Below, in pieces: positions 7,792-16,933 of a stretch of DNA of 64,000 bases (its first letter is position 1; every line of letters starts with the position of its first letter). The notes under the pieces were generated by a model, which had not been told where the DNA came from, ran no database searches, and saw only the letters and a program-made list of their open reading frames with translations. The DNA is from Croceitalea dokdonensis DOKDO 023 (GTDB lineage: Bacteria; Bacteroidota; Bacteroidia; Flavobacteriales; Flavobacteriaceae), in NCBI RefSeq assembly GCF_001306415.1, contig NZ_LDJX01000002.1:682001-746000 (forward strand). Direction: 5' to 3'. The position numbers and the translations under genes are program-made.

Positions 7792-8748
7792 TTAGCCCAT
7801 TGCTTTAAGGTTATTGTATGAATTTCTTAAAGTTTCCTTGGGATCAGGCGCTAGGTCACGTTCTAAATAATAGTGTTCTACGCCTGTTTTTTTGGCCGTT
7901 TGGATAATTGCTTTGATATCATATACCCCATCCCCTGGATCGCTCATCAATGGAAAGCCCGCCATCCACTGGTCAGAAGTTTGCCCGTCACCAGAAAACC
8001 GAAAAGGCTTGGCAGCGTCTTTTAGGTGCAACAACTTGTACTTTTCTGGATATTTTTCCAAATAACGAACAGGGTCTGCGCCTGCCGCTTGCATCCAAAA
8101 GATATCTAACTCAAAGGCAACCTTACCGTTTTCCGTGTTTTCCAACAAATAATCCATGGGTACCTGCCCATCCAAAACCATATGTTCATAACCATGGTTG
8201 TGATAAACAAATTGTATGTCGTACCCTGCCATCTTTTCTCCGAAACCATTAAATTCTTCTGCGTATCTTTTGTAATGATCTAAGCTATGTTTATCCCCCT
8301 GTATTGCGGGTAGTACCAGATACTTTGTTTTTAACTCTGAAACCTTATCAAGCATATGATCAAGGCCATTTCTTAAGGTGTCTAAATCTGTATGCATGGA
8401 AGGTGCGATAAGACCATAATCCGCCAACATGTTCTTCACCTCTTTAATTTGATAGCCATAAAAGGCATCATTTTTTATACCGAGCATGGGTTTTATCTGG
8501 TTCCATCTATCTTTGGCAAACTGGGTGCTAAAATCATAGGGGCCAAAGAATTCCACTTCGCGATAGCCAAGTTCTGAAATTAGCGCCAAAGCACTTTTTA
8601 AATCATCGTCCACCCATTTGGCAATGGTAAACAACTGTACCCCTAAGGTGATGTTAGATTCAAGAAAACTGCTGGCCCGTAAAGGATGTGATAGTAAAGC
8701 CGCACCGGTCCCAAGTCCAATTGTCTTTATGTACGATCTTCTGTTCAT
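7792..8748 (-). CDS. Tat-exported xylose-isomerase-like TIM-barrel protein
   Basis: A 318-residue sugar phosphate isomerase/epimerase family protein (AP endonuclease 2-like TIM barrel). The N-terminus MNRRSYIKTIGLGTGAALLSH is a twin-arginine type signal, so the folded, metal-loaded enzyme is probably exported. Predicted metal-binding segments are FVYHNHGYE, FELDIFWMQAAG, LLHLKDA and the C-terminal YYLERDLA. Such Tat-type family members are common in marine Bacteroidota and act on unknown sugars or cyclitols. Convergent with the aldehyde dehydrogenase with a 3-bp gap. Confidence 0.85.
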   Translation of the reverse strand: MNRRSYIKTIGLGTGAALLSHPLRASSFLESNITLGVQLFTIAKWVDDDLKSALALISELGYREVEFFGPYDFSTQFAKDRWNQIKPMLGIKNDAFYGYQIKEVKNMLADYGLIAPSMHTDLDTLRNGLDHMLDKVSELKTKYLVLPAIQGDKHSLDHYKRYAEEFNGFGEKMAGYDIQFVYHNHGYEHMVLDGQVPMDYLLENTENGKVAFELDIFWMQAAGADPVRYLEKYPEKYKLLHLKDAAKPFRFSGDGQTSDQWMAGFPLMSDPGDGVYDIKAIIQTAKKTGVEHYYLERDLAPDPKETLRNSYNNLKAMG

Positions 8749-9480
8749 GATTGTTTTTGTTGAATATACGACAGCGGAACTCCAAAAACAAAAAACCGAT
8801 ATCCTTACGGAATACCGGTTTTCAAACCAACTTAACTAACTCAAACTTCAGGATTTTGAGATGTATTGCAATGCCGTGACTTTGCCGGGAGCAATATTTT
8901 TCGAAGTAAAATTCCTAAAATTTACGGGCAACTATGGTTGCTAACGTATAATTGGTACCAATAGCTGTATAAATGGTACTTTGGCTAGTGGTGTTTCCTT
9001 TAAGATTTATGGTGCATGTACATTTAGCAATAAACTGCGCCAACAACATACAACTAAGTTTTGGGTGGACTCAAAAACAGTTAAACCAACCCTATAGTGA
9101 GGTTGAAGTGGCTCCAAAAACCAGGCTAAAACCCCTTGTTCATTTTTACCTGCGTAGACAACGAATTAGCGCGTTGATTTTCAGGAACTAAAAGTGGTAC
9201 CAAGAACGGGTAAAAAAGCCAACGTTTTAATTCCAACAGTGAATACGTGCTTTCCATTGAGTTTAAATGTTACTTCTTATCTCTATATCCTACACTCCAA
9301 TTGACAACATTTTTAAAAATGCACAATGGGTTAACCTAAAAAGGCAATCCTCCTTATGATTGTTGGTCTGTATATATTGACAATTGGTAAACTATTGATT
9401 TACAATTATTTCATACCTATTCTACAGTCTTTTAACATTTTTTTTATATTTTGCCCATCGAACACTAATGAATAAGTAAT
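8749..9480. other. 732-bp intergenic stretch without a supportable gene
   Basis: No start-to-stop frame here looks like a real gene. A frame without a start codon, about 8944-9096 on the plus strand, reads protein-like (for example GVSFKIYGACTFSNK and TTKFWVDSKTVKP) before its stop and could be the relic of a secreted protein domain. The last 100 bp is AT-rich and carries a near-consensus promoter element for the OmpA gene (TATATTTTG, 9445-9453). Otherwise nothing is recognised. Confidence 0.4.
8792..8822. terminator. candidate bidirectional hairpin terminator
   Basis: Arms AAAACCG (8792-8798) and CGGTTTT (8816-8822) with further pairing inside (ATATCC against GGAATA, one mismatch and one bulge). 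A-rich on one flank and T-rich on the other. It lies just upstream of the minus-strand sugar-isomerase gene with no gene now ending there, so it may be a relic. Confidence 0.4.
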
Positions 9481-10392
9481 ATGTCTAGAAACTTTCCATA
9501 CCTCTTAGGTATGATTATTACGATTGCAACGGGCACTTTTCTTTATTTTTCCCTTTGTAGCGACTGTCAATTGGCCGCTGCGGAACCGGAAAAGGTGATA
9601 GAGGAAGACGCAGTGGTGGCAACCCCAGATCCAACTTCTTTTCCGTTTGCGGTAGCGGATGGGGATTTTGAACTTAACGTAAATGACAATTTTAATTTTG
9701 ACTTGTCTAACTACGGAATTTTGGTGCCTTTAACGGAAAACCTTAAAGGCGGTATCAGCAACTTGGTCAACTTTTTAAAAGAAAACCAAACTAAAGTCAT
9801 TAACATTACAGGCTTGTACAGGAGCGATGAGGAAAATCCCTCGGCATTTCCAAATCTTGGCCTTGCACGGGCCACAGCAGTTAAAAATTATTTGGTGGAA
9901 CAAGGCATATCGTCTGCACAAACCAACACCTTTGGTAAATTGATGGAAAATCTGATTCCTGATGGGAATACACTTCGTGGCCCCGTTACTTTTAACCTCT
10001 CCGAAGGAGCCAATGTGGAAAACGAGGACCTAAAGGCCTTATACGATGAGATTAAAGCCAACCCGTTGGTGCTTTATTTTAATACCGGTGAGGCGGCCAT
10101 TAACCTTAGTCTAGAGCAACGCCAGAAAGTGGCCAAAATAGCACGCTATTTGGATAAAGTTCCGGATGCAGGCTGTGACGTTATTGGGCATACGGATAAT
10201 ACGGGAAGCCGTGCCACCAACCTTGCCCTGGGCAAAGAACGAGCAGATTTTGCCAAATCCTACCTGGTTAGAAACGGCATTACAGCAGAGAAAATCAATT
10301 CCCTTTCAAAAGGTCCAGATGCCCCAATTGCATCCAATGGCACGGAGGAAGGCCGTTCTAAAAATAGGCGTACCGTCATTACTTTACATTAA
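9481..10392 (+). CDS. OmpA-family peptidoglycan-associated protein
   Basis: A 303-residue protein with one N-terminal membrane segment (about residues 8-25, YLLGMIITIATGTFLYFSL) and a periplasmic part with two alpha/beta repeats of OmpA_C type. The first (about residues 75-165) is degenerate. The second (about 195-303) is canonical: LYFNTGEAAINLSLEQRQKVAKIARYL, VIGHTDNTGSRATNLALGKERADFAKSYL and NRRTVITLH. It is followed after 27 bp by a membrane-anchored helix-hairpin-helix protein in the same orientation, an apparent two-gene unit ended by a strong terminator. Confidence 0.85.
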   Translation: MSRNFPYLLGMIITIATGTFLYFSLCSDCQLAAAEPEKVIEEDAVVATPDPTSFPFAVADGDFELNVNDNFNFDLSNYGILVPLTENLKGGISNLVNFLKENQTKVINITGLYRSDEENPSAFPNLGLARATAVKNYLVEQGISSAQTNTFGKLMENLIPDGNTLRGPVTFNLSEGANVENEDLKALYDEIKANPLVLYFNTGEAAINLSLEQRQKVAKIARYLDKVPDAGCDVIGHTDNTGSRATNLALGKERADFAKSYLVRNGITAEKINSLSKGPDAPIASNGTEEGRSKNRRTVITLH

Positions 10393-10419
10393 CAATACTA
10401 ACTTTTAAAAACAGAAAAA

Positions 10420-10974
10420 ATGAATTTTGATAATATTTGGTGCTGGTTAATTCCACTATTGGTTGGAGCTATTTGTGGGCTTTTGGGATATTTATGGGGC
10501 AAAGGTCAACGCAAAGAAGTTGACGTAATTGACAATTCTGCGGAATTAAAAGCATTGTCCGATAAAAACGCAAAATTACAGGCAGATTTAGATGCATGTA
10601 ATGCCAGTCTTAAAGCAAAACCAGTTGCTGCACCATCAGTTGCCTCCCCACTCGCAGCGGGAGCCGCTGCACTTGCATTTGATGCCAACGCGGCCAAAGC
10701 TGTATTTGGCAAGAAAATTAAGCAAGATGATCTTAAAATTGTAGAAGGCATAGGGCCTAAAATAGAACAGCTGTTTAATGCGGAGGGCATCAACACTTGG
10801 TTGGAACTGTCCAATACGGCGGTGTCCAAATGTCAAGAAATCTTGGATAAGGGCGGAAAGCGCTATCAGGTACACGATCCAGGTTCTTGGCCCTTACAGG
10901 CTAAAATGGCTTACAAGGGAGAATGGAAACAATTGGCAAAGTGGCAAGATGAGCATAAGGGCGGTAAACTTTAA
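10420..10974 (+). CDS. membrane-anchored helix-hairpin-helix domain protein
   Basis: A 184-residue protein with an N-terminal transmembrane helix (CWLIPLLVGAICGLLGYLWG), a short predicted coiled coil (NSAELKALSDKNAKLQADLDACNASLKA), an Ala-rich linker and a C-terminal domain DDLKIVEGIGPKIEQLFNAEGINTWLELSN. The IVEGIGPKIEQLL pattern is the helix-hairpin-helix fold often annotated as a predicted 5' DNA nuclease or L21-like domain. Orientation of the domain relative to the membrane cannot be decided from sequence alone. It is cotranscribed with the OmpA gene. Confidence 0.8.
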   Translation: MNFDNIWCWLIPLLVGAICGLLGYLWGKGQRKEVDVIDNSAELKALSDKNAKLQADLDACNASLKAKPVAAPSVASPLAAGAAALAFDANAAKAVFGKKIKQDDLKIVEGIGPKIEQLFNAEGINTWLELSNTAVSKCQEILDKGGKRYQVHDPGSWPLQAKMAYKGEWKQLAKWQDEHKGGKL

Positions 10975-11001
10975 ACTACCGTTTAATACCAATTAGTAGC
11001 A

Positions 11002-11029
11002 AAAAAACCCGGTCTATACCGGGTTTTTT
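11002..11029. terminator. bidirectional intrinsic terminator
   Basis: Twelve-bp perfect stem AAAAAACCCGGT (11002-11013) and ACCGGGTTTTTT (11018-11029) with a CTAT loop, between the converging HhH gene and the acyl-ACP desaturase gene. It works in both directions. Confidence 0.92.
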
Positions 11030-11053
11030 CATTAAGAATACCAATAGCTGACA

Positions 11054-12049
11054 CTACATCATCCCGTTGGCCTCTACCCATTTAAATTGATATTGGTCAT
11101 TACCAAACTGCATCCGCTCAGAAATGCGTTGTAATCTGGCGGGTAACTTCATGAGATAGTCCCTGGCTTTCTCCGCCTGGTCGTTTAGTTGCCTTAGGTT
11201 GCCCAAATCCCAATAGGCATTCAACTTTTCCAGAATATCAATATAGTCCTGGGCCGTATATACTCCCAATCTCTGGGCGCAGTTGGAAAACAGCTCAAAT
11301 GCCGTTCCTATTTCCCCGCCGGACTCCCTTAAAAAATGTGCAGGCATGACAATTTTCTTTTTCATCATATCGGCAAAGGCCAATACCATTCCGTTTGGAT
11401 CTTGTCCTAAAATGGTCTTTACAAATTCCCTGTAGGCCAAATGGTGGCGCATCTCATCCCCTGCGATAATAGTGCACATTTTGCCCAAAAGCGTATTTCC
11501 TTTTTTCTTGGCCATTTGTCCTACCCTTTTATGGGAAATATTGGTAGCTAATTCCTGAAAAGTGGTATACACAAAGTTCTTGTAGGGATCTCTATCCGTA
11601 CCAATATCAAAGCCATCCGCTATTAAGTGTTGAGTGGTAATCTCTATCTCGCGCATGTTCACCCTTCCAGAAAGGTACAGGTATTTGTTGAGCACATCGC
11701 CATGCCTATTTTCCTCCGCGGTCCAGGCACGCACCCATTTAGACCATCCGTTGTCTTGTCCGGAATGTTGATCAATCCCCTCCACATCCATTAACCAACT
11801 CTCATAGGTTGGCAATGCTTCTTCCGTAATGGTATCTGCCACCAAGGTGACCCAAAAATCATAGCCCAATTCCTTGGCTTCCTCCCTTAGCTGTGTAATT
11901 TCATCAAAAAAACCGTCTCCCTCTGGATTTGGCAAAAAATCCGTAGGCTGCCATATTTTTTCTATGGGCACCAAAAACTCTTCCATGAACCCCTGTACTT
12001 TAGGTTCTATGGCCTGCATAACTTCCAATCGTATGTTCTTTATAGACAT
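11054..12049 (-). CDS. acyl-ACP desaturase (soluble, di-iron)
   Basis: A 331-residue soluble fatty-acid desaturase of the stearoyl-ACP Delta9 type, which makes unsaturated fatty acids from acyl-ACP in the cytoplasm using O2 and ferredoxin. The two di-iron motifs are EENRHG and DEMRHH, spaced as in the family, and WSKWVRAWTAEENRHGDVLNKYLYLSGRVN is the classical first helix. It is distinct from the membrane-bound desaturases. The neighbouring phosphoesterase is on the same strand, 20 bp upstream. Confidence 0.93.
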   Translation of the reverse strand: MSIKNIRLEVMQAIEPKVQGFMEEFLVPIEKIWQPTDFLPNPEGDGFFDEITQLREEAKELGYDFWVTLVADTITEEALPTYESWLMDVEGIDQHSGQDNGWSKWVRAWTAEENRHGDVLNKYLYLSGRVNMREIEITTQHLIADGFDIGTDRDPYKNFVYTTFQELATNISHKRVGQMAKKKGNTLLGKMCTIIAGDEMRHHLAYREFVKTILGQDPNGMVLAFADMMKKKIVMPAHFLRESGGEIGTAFELFSNCAQRLGVYTAQDYIDILEKLNAYWDLGNLRQLNDQAEKARDYLMKLPARLQRISERMQFGNDQYQFKWVEANGMM

Positions 12050-12068
12050 ATACTTATTTTAGATTTTA

Positions 12069-12800
12069 TCAAATTTCATTTCTTCCTTTTTCGCTGGGAT
12101 AAAAACCTTGTACGGCATCACTTTGCCAGTACGTTTTTGTATCAACGTCCATTAGGGTTATCGGGCCTTTAAAAGCGGCACCGGTATCTACGTTCCAGAC
12201 ATTGGCAGCATTGGCAGGTGCTGCGAACCCTGTTTTGGAAATAGGCGTATGGCCTATAAATATTTCTTTGTAATGTAACAATCTTTTTGGATAATTGGCG
12301 TCACCTGGTTTTAACTTAGGGTCTAGTGCCTTTACCAGTTCCCATAGGGTTCTGTCCCAATAGAACATTTTATCAAAATACTCAAACTCAATACCTTTTA
12401 GATTGGTGTATCCGGCGTGAAGGTACAACCTATTATCTCCATCAATGTATGTATTCTGTAAGTTGGCGAAAAAATCTAAATGAGGTTGCCACCTCTCCTT
12501 CCCAGCATTGAGGTAAGATGTCTTGGTTGCCGCACCACCGTGCATGAGCCAAGTACTGTTGTCTTCTGCGGTTAACATCCAGTTCCTGCAAAGCTCATCA
12601 TGGTTGCCCCTGATAAAGGTGCATTTGTGTGTTTTGTTCAACGCTACTAAAAAGTCTACCGTTTCAAAGGCATCACTCCAAGAGTCCACATAGTCCCCCA
12701 AAAAGATAAGATGGTCCTCAGGAGTTACCTCCGCTCTTTCCAATACCTGTCTTAAGGCTTTTAGACCACTATGCACATCACCGACCACCAATCTTCTCAT
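12069..12800 (-). CDS. metallophosphoesterase (PPP-type serine/threonine phosphatase-like)
   Basis: A 243-residue protein carrying the metal-binding series of the calcineurin-like superfamily: GDVHSG (residues 7-12), GDYVDSW, GNHDE, LHAGY and GHTPIS. It resembles bacterial Ser/Thr phosphatases and diadenosine-tetraphosphatase-like enzymes, and the substrate is unknown. It is 20 bp upstream of the acyl-ACP desaturase on the same strand and divergent from the fructokinase. Confidence 0.88.
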   Translation of the reverse strand: MRRLVVGDVHSGLKALRQVLERAEVTPEDHLIFLGDYVDSWSDAFETVDFLVALNKTHKCTFIRGNHDELCRNWMLTAEDNSTWLMHGGAATKTSYLNAGKERWQPHLDFFANLQNTYIDGDNRLYLHAGYTNLKGIEFEYFDKMFYWDRTLWELVKALDPKLKPGDANYPKRLLHYKEIFIGHTPISKTGFAAPANAANVWNVDTGAAFKGPITLMDVDTKTYWQSDAVQGFYPSEKGRNEI

Positions 12801-12930
12801 CTTTTTTTATCCTAAAATTACAGAGAAAAATACCTTTTTAGGACCAAAGCTAGTTTTACAACAGTATTTATGCGGAAAGTTTTTTGATAAGCGTACAAAT
12901 TGTATTTACCTTGTCTAAAAATAAGTAATC

Positions 12931-13878
12931 ATGACTCGTGTATTTTGCGTTGGGGAGCTTCTTATTGATTTTGTTGCTGAACATCAGGGCAGCGATCTTT
13001 CCAAAGCAACAACGTTCACAAAAAAAGCTGGCGGAGCACCTGCCAATGTGGCCTGTGCCGTTGCTAAGCTGGGAGGGAAAAGTAACTTTATTGGCTGTAT
13101 CGGCAATGATCCATTTGGTACTTTCCTACTGGATGTCTTAAAAAAAGAGGGGGTAGACGTAAGCCTATCGCAACGCGCCAAAACATTTACTACCCTTGCC
13201 TTTGTTTCCATTGGAGAAGATGGGGAGCGTGACTTTGTCTTTAGCCGAGGGGCAGATAAAAAACTAAAGTATGACCCTGCCATCAAAAAACTTTTTGACC
13301 GAAACATGGTGCATTTTGGGGCTGCCACCGCACTTTTGGGAGGCGGACTGGAAGAAGCCTATAGCCATTACCTTTTTGACGCCCTTACCAAAGAAACCTT
13401 TATCAGTTTTGACCCCAATTATAGGGCGGACCTCTGGAGGGAAAACGAAGCAGAGTTTATTAAAAAATGCATGCCATTTATAGAAAAATCCCATCTGTGT
13501 AAATTTAGTTTGGAAGAAGCCCAGCTTTTGTCCGGGAAAGAAGATTTAAATGAAGCCTGTGTCTATTTCCATGAAATGGGAGCAAAAATCATTACCGTTA
13601 CCTTAGGGAAAGAAGGCACCTATGTGAGTACGGAGGGCCTAAGAGCGACTGTGCCCAGTGTAAAGGTGAGCCCAGTGGATACCACGGGAGCCGGAGATGC
13701 CTTTATTGGGTGCCTCCTGCATCAAATTTCGGAATTGGCCAATTTCCAATCCGTTTTTGAGGATAGGGAGCTCTTGCGTTCCATGGTGCTAAAAGCAAAC
13801 AAGGCAGGGGCCATAACCACAACCAAATACGGGGCTATTGTAGCCTTACCAACCCCAGAACAACTGGAAACAGCATGA
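12931..13878 (+). CDS. fructokinase (PfkB family)
   Basis: A 315-residue sugar kinase phosphorylating fructose. It has the N-terminal GELLIDFV, the substrate motif KKAGGAPANVACAVAKLGG, and the C-terminal PfkB signature DTTGAGDAFIGCLL with the catalytic aspartate. The ATG of the following amylosucrase gene overlaps its stop codon (ATGA), so the two are coupled. Specificity for fructose is inferred from that partner, which releases fructose from sucrose. Confidence 0.85.
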   Translation: MTRVFCVGELLIDFVAEHQGSDLSKATTFTKKAGGAPANVACAVAKLGGKSNFIGCIGNDPFGTFLLDVLKKEGVDVSLSQRAKTFTTLAFVSIGEDGERDFVFSRGADKKLKYDPAIKKLFDRNMVHFGAATALLGGGLEEAYSHYLFDALTKETFISFDPNYRADLWRENEAEFIKKCMPFIEKSHLCKFSLEEAQLLSGKEDLNEACVYFHEMGAKIITVTLGKEGTYVSTEGLRATVPSVKVSPVDTTGAGDAFIGCLLHQISELANFQSVFEDRELLRSMVLKANKAGAITTTKYGAIVALPTPEQLETA

Positions 13879-15800
13879 ACCAAGCCGCCCTGCATAAATT
13901 AATGGCCAATGCCACAGGAGAAAAGGACCTAAAAGCACTGTTTCAGCAACGTTTGGGCACCAATCTTACCCTAATAAAAGACCTTTTTTTTAACAGCTAT
14001 CCCCAAACGGGGGAGCAAGGCTTACAACGCCTTTTAGATACGCTACGGCATCTTTTTGAACAACGCCCAGAAGCTTTAAAAAAAGAGGATATAACACGTT
14101 TGCAGCAAGGCAATTGGTACCAATCCCAAAATATGGTAGGCATGCAACTCTATGTAGACCATTTTAACAAAAACTTAAAAGGGCTACGGGAAAAACTAGG
14201 CTATATGGAAGACCTAGGCGTAAATTTTGTTCACCTTATGCCAATAACCACAAGGCCAAAGGGCGAAAATGATGGTGGGTACGCGGTAAATAGCTATACG
14301 GAAATAGACCCTAGATACGGCACCTTAAAAGACCTGAAGGACCTTAGCTCAGCACTAAAGGAAAAGGGGATGTTCCTGATGCTGGATTTTGTGGTGAACC
14401 ATACCTCAGACGAACACCAATGGGCACAAAAAGCCAAAAAGGGAGAAACCGCTTATCAAGATTATTATTACACGTATGGGGATAGAACCGTCCCCGATGC
14501 TTTTGAAAACACCCTGCCAGAGGTATTTCCCAGTACCTCGCCGGGCAACTTTACCTACATTCCAGAAATGGAGAAATGGGTAATGACGGTCTTTAACTCC
14601 TATCAGTGGGACTTAAATTATACCAACCTTGAGGTATTTCTGCACATGTTGGGCAATTTAACGGCACTTTCCAATTTGGGGGTAGACGTTATCCGGTTTG
14701 ATGCCTTGGCATTTTTATGGAAAAAAATGGGGACCATTTCACAAAACCTGCCAGAAGCCCATAACATTATTGCCTTGTTTAGAATGTGCCTGCAGGTAAT
14801 TGCCCCGGGCACTATTTTATTGGCAGAAGCCATTGTGGCACCAACCGATATTCTTAAATATTTTGGGGAGGGCGCAGTGGAAGGCAATGAATGTGAGGTG
14901 GCCTATAACGCCTCCCTAATGGCCTTGTTATGGAATTCCATTGCTACAAAAAAGACCGCACTGTTGTACAAAAGCCTGACCAACGTTCCCACAAAGCCCA
15001 AAGATGCCACCTGGATCAATTACATAAGGTGCCATGATGATATTGGGTTGGGACTGGATGACCGTTTTATCCAAGAATTGGGTTGGAACCCGCAGGGGCA
15101 TCGAAAATTTCTTTTGGATTACTACTGCCAAAGAACAGACTGGTCCCCGTCCAAAGGAATGCTGTTTATGTACAACCCAAAAACAGGGGACGGCAGAATT
15201 ACCGGCAGCGCCGCGTCTTTGTTAGGTTTGGAAAAAGGCTTGGAAACCCAAGACACAGCACTGATAGACCAATCCATCTCCAAAATTTTACTGTTACATG
15301 GCATTATTCTCTCCTATGGTGGAATTCCAATGCTGTATTCTGGGGATGAAATTGGCACCTTAAACGACTATAGCTTTTTAACGGATGCTACCAAAAAAGA
15401 CGACAACCGTTGGCTCAACCGGCCACATTTGGACTGGGGCATCGTGGCATCACTTCAGAAAAAAAACAGTATTCCCGCCAAAATTTACAACGGGATAAAA
15501 CACATGATTTCCTTGCGCAAGCAACATCCTATTTTTGCAGACCATAACAACGTAGAGCTGCACCATACAGGAAACGAACATATTTTGGTATTTGAACGCA
15601 CTGGCCAAGGTAAAAATGGGATATTGGTACTAGGGAATTTTAATGATAGGGCACAGGTCATCAACGGAAGCTGGATTTCCAATTTAGGGTATCTACATCA
15701 CCAAGCCTACCGTGATATGTTATCGGGAAAAACCATAAAACTAAACAGTGGTTTCTTGGAAATTATGCCGTATCAATTGCTTTGGCTCCAGAAAAGTTAG
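13875..15800 (+). CDS. amylosucrase-type glycoside hydrolase family 13 enzyme
   Basis: A 641-residue GH13 protein, best matching subfamily 4 (amylosucrase and sucrose hydrolase). It has an N-terminal helical domain (about 1-95) and then the barrel: VNFVHLMPI, MLDFVVNHTSDEH, the nucleophile region DVIRFDALAF (Asp276), the acid/base glutamate in LLAEAIV (Glu318) and HDD with Asp388. GGIPMLYSGDEIGTLNDYSF and DDNRWLNRPHLDW are typical of the subfamily. Sucrose would be cleaved with transfer of glucose to alpha-glucan or to water, and the freed fructose phosphorylated by the coupled fructokinase. No signal peptide is present, so it acts inside the cell. Confidence 0.88.
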   Translation: MNQAALHKLMANATGEKDLKALFQQRLGTNLTLIKDLFFNSYPQTGEQGLQRLLDTLRHLFEQRPEALKKEDITRLQQGNWYQSQNMVGMQLYVDHFNKNLKGLREKLGYMEDLGVNFVHLMPITTRPKGENDGGYAVNSYTEIDPRYGTLKDLKDLSSALKEKGMFLMLDFVVNHTSDEHQWAQKAKKGETAYQDYYYTYGDRTVPDAFENTLPEVFPSTSPGNFTYIPEMEKWVMTVFNSYQWDLNYTNLEVFLHMLGNLTALSNLGVDVIRFDALAFLWKKMGTISQNLPEAHNIIALFRMCLQVIAPGTILLAEAIVAPTDILKYFGEGAVEGNECEVAYNASLMALLWNSIATKKTALLYKSLTNVPTKPKDATWINYIRCHDDIGLGLDDRFIQELGWNPQGHRKFLLDYYCQRTDWSPSKGMLFMYNPKTGDGRITGSAASLLGLEKGLETQDTALIDQSISKILLLHGIILSYGGIPMLYSGDEIGTLNDYSFLTDATKKDDNRWLNRPHLDWGIVASLQKKNSIPAKIYNGIKHMISLRKQHPIFADHNNVELHHTGNEHILVFERTGQGKNGILVLGNFNDRAQVINGSWISNLGYLHHQAYRDMLSGKTIKLNSGFLEIMPYQLLWLQKS

Positions 15801-16933
15801 CTATACCTTACCTTTCTTATGACCCTAAGCGCATCCTTTAAAGCTTGATAGGTAGTGTAAGCCGATGTTTTGAGAATTTTTCTGGCATTTTCCATTTGTG
15901 TTTTGGCCTCTTCAAAACCGTTGAGGTAACAAATAAGATAGGAGTCTGGCAAATTATGTAGGTCCATTAACTCAGCAGGTGAAAGGCGGATTCCAAGCTT
16001 CAATTTTTGCAATATCGCATTGTTTGCGTTCATGACATGGAAAAGCACCTTTCTGTCATAATTGGGGGGTTCAAAAACCAGTTGGCTATCAATGCTGTAA
16101 TTTCCATTGTCCGAGAAGCGAATGGTAACCTCTTCCAAAGGATAATAGTGCTCCTGACCACCAAGGCCCAAGTGCACAAACTCCAAAATGGTGAAGGAAT
16201 CCTCATCAAAACTGAGGGTCACCTCATCCAAGGCGGAATAGAATAACTTCACTTGTTCATTGATAAGTTCTATATCTACCCTGGAGTAATAGGACTGTTG
16301 TTTCACTTTCTTTTCCAGGCCCGCCCAACAGAGCACAAATTGTTCTTTGAACACTAGATAATTACTGCTGAGGTCTGGATGGCGGTGGTTTAAAAAATCA
16401 ATAACACCATCTAAGGTCAATTCTATATTGTTACGGGCATGTTGCTCTATGGTAGCCACTTCGGCAGAGTTAATGTCCTTTAGCACCACATCAAAAGCTT
16501 TTGGCAGGCTAATGCTTCCCTCCCTAAAAAACACGGCCCCACCGTAATATTTCCAGATGTTTTTTCTAAGGGAGCACACTTTTCCATTACTGGTAATGGT
16601 CACCAAACCTACCACCTTGCCCTCGGGCAAATGGGGAAAGGGAATATTCTCGTAGGTGATTTTGGGCGGGTTGTCCAAATAGGCGTTGACCAGATTTTGA
16701 ATCTTACTGTCATCAAAAAAGTCCACTCCAACAATGGTGTTGTCCTCATCTTCCACACCGATCACTATATACCCATTATTGTTTGGGTTGCTATTGGCCA
16801 GTGCACAAACGTGCTTTAGAAACTTGGCTTTCCCTTCTTTCTCCCCAATGGAAATAAAACGCTTCTTGTCATAAAAACTGTTCTCATCATTATGGGCAAG
16901 CAAATTTTTGACCAATAAGCGTTTGTTGATCAT
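15797..16933 (-). CDS. AlbA_2 (Schlafen AAA-like) domain ATP-binding protein
   Basis: A 378-residue protein whose N-terminal 150 residues (EGKAKFLKHVCALANSNPNNNGYIVIGVED and VGLVTITSNGKVCSLRKNIWKYYGG) match the AlbA_2/Schlafen ATP-binding fold. The C-terminal half has no recognised domain and includes a hydrophobic-rich region near the end. Biological role unknown. It is immediately upstream, with a 4-bp overlap, of nothing on its strand and directly downstream of the SDR gene (overlap of 4 bp with the SDR stop), so it is likely cotranscribed with it. Its 3' end overlaps the amylosucrase 3' end by 4 bp. Confidence 0.75.
   Translation of the reverse strand: MINKRLLVKNLLAHNDENSFYDKKRFISIGEKEGKAKFLKHVCALANSNPNNNGYIVIGVEDEDNTIVGVDFFDDSKIQNLVNAYLDNPPKITYENIPFPHLPEGKVVGLVTITSNGKVCSLRKNIWKYYGGAVFFREGSISLPKAFDVVLKDINSAEVATIEQHARNNIELTLDGVIDFLNHRHPDLSSNYLVFKEQFVLCWAGLEKKVKQQSYYSRVDIELINEQVKLFYSALDEVTLSFDEDSFTILEFVHLGLGGQEHYYPLEEVTIRFSDNGNYSIDSQLVFEPPNYDRKVLFHVMNANNAILQKLKLGIRLSPAELMDLHNLPDSYLICYLNGFEEAKTQMENARKILKTSAYTTYQALKDALRVIRKVRYS

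Noticed and set aside
8973-9191. 72-residue ORF in the intergenic stretch before the OmpA gene
   Set aside because: No protein-like composition or start signal; the protein-like frame in this area is a different one, and it has no start codon.
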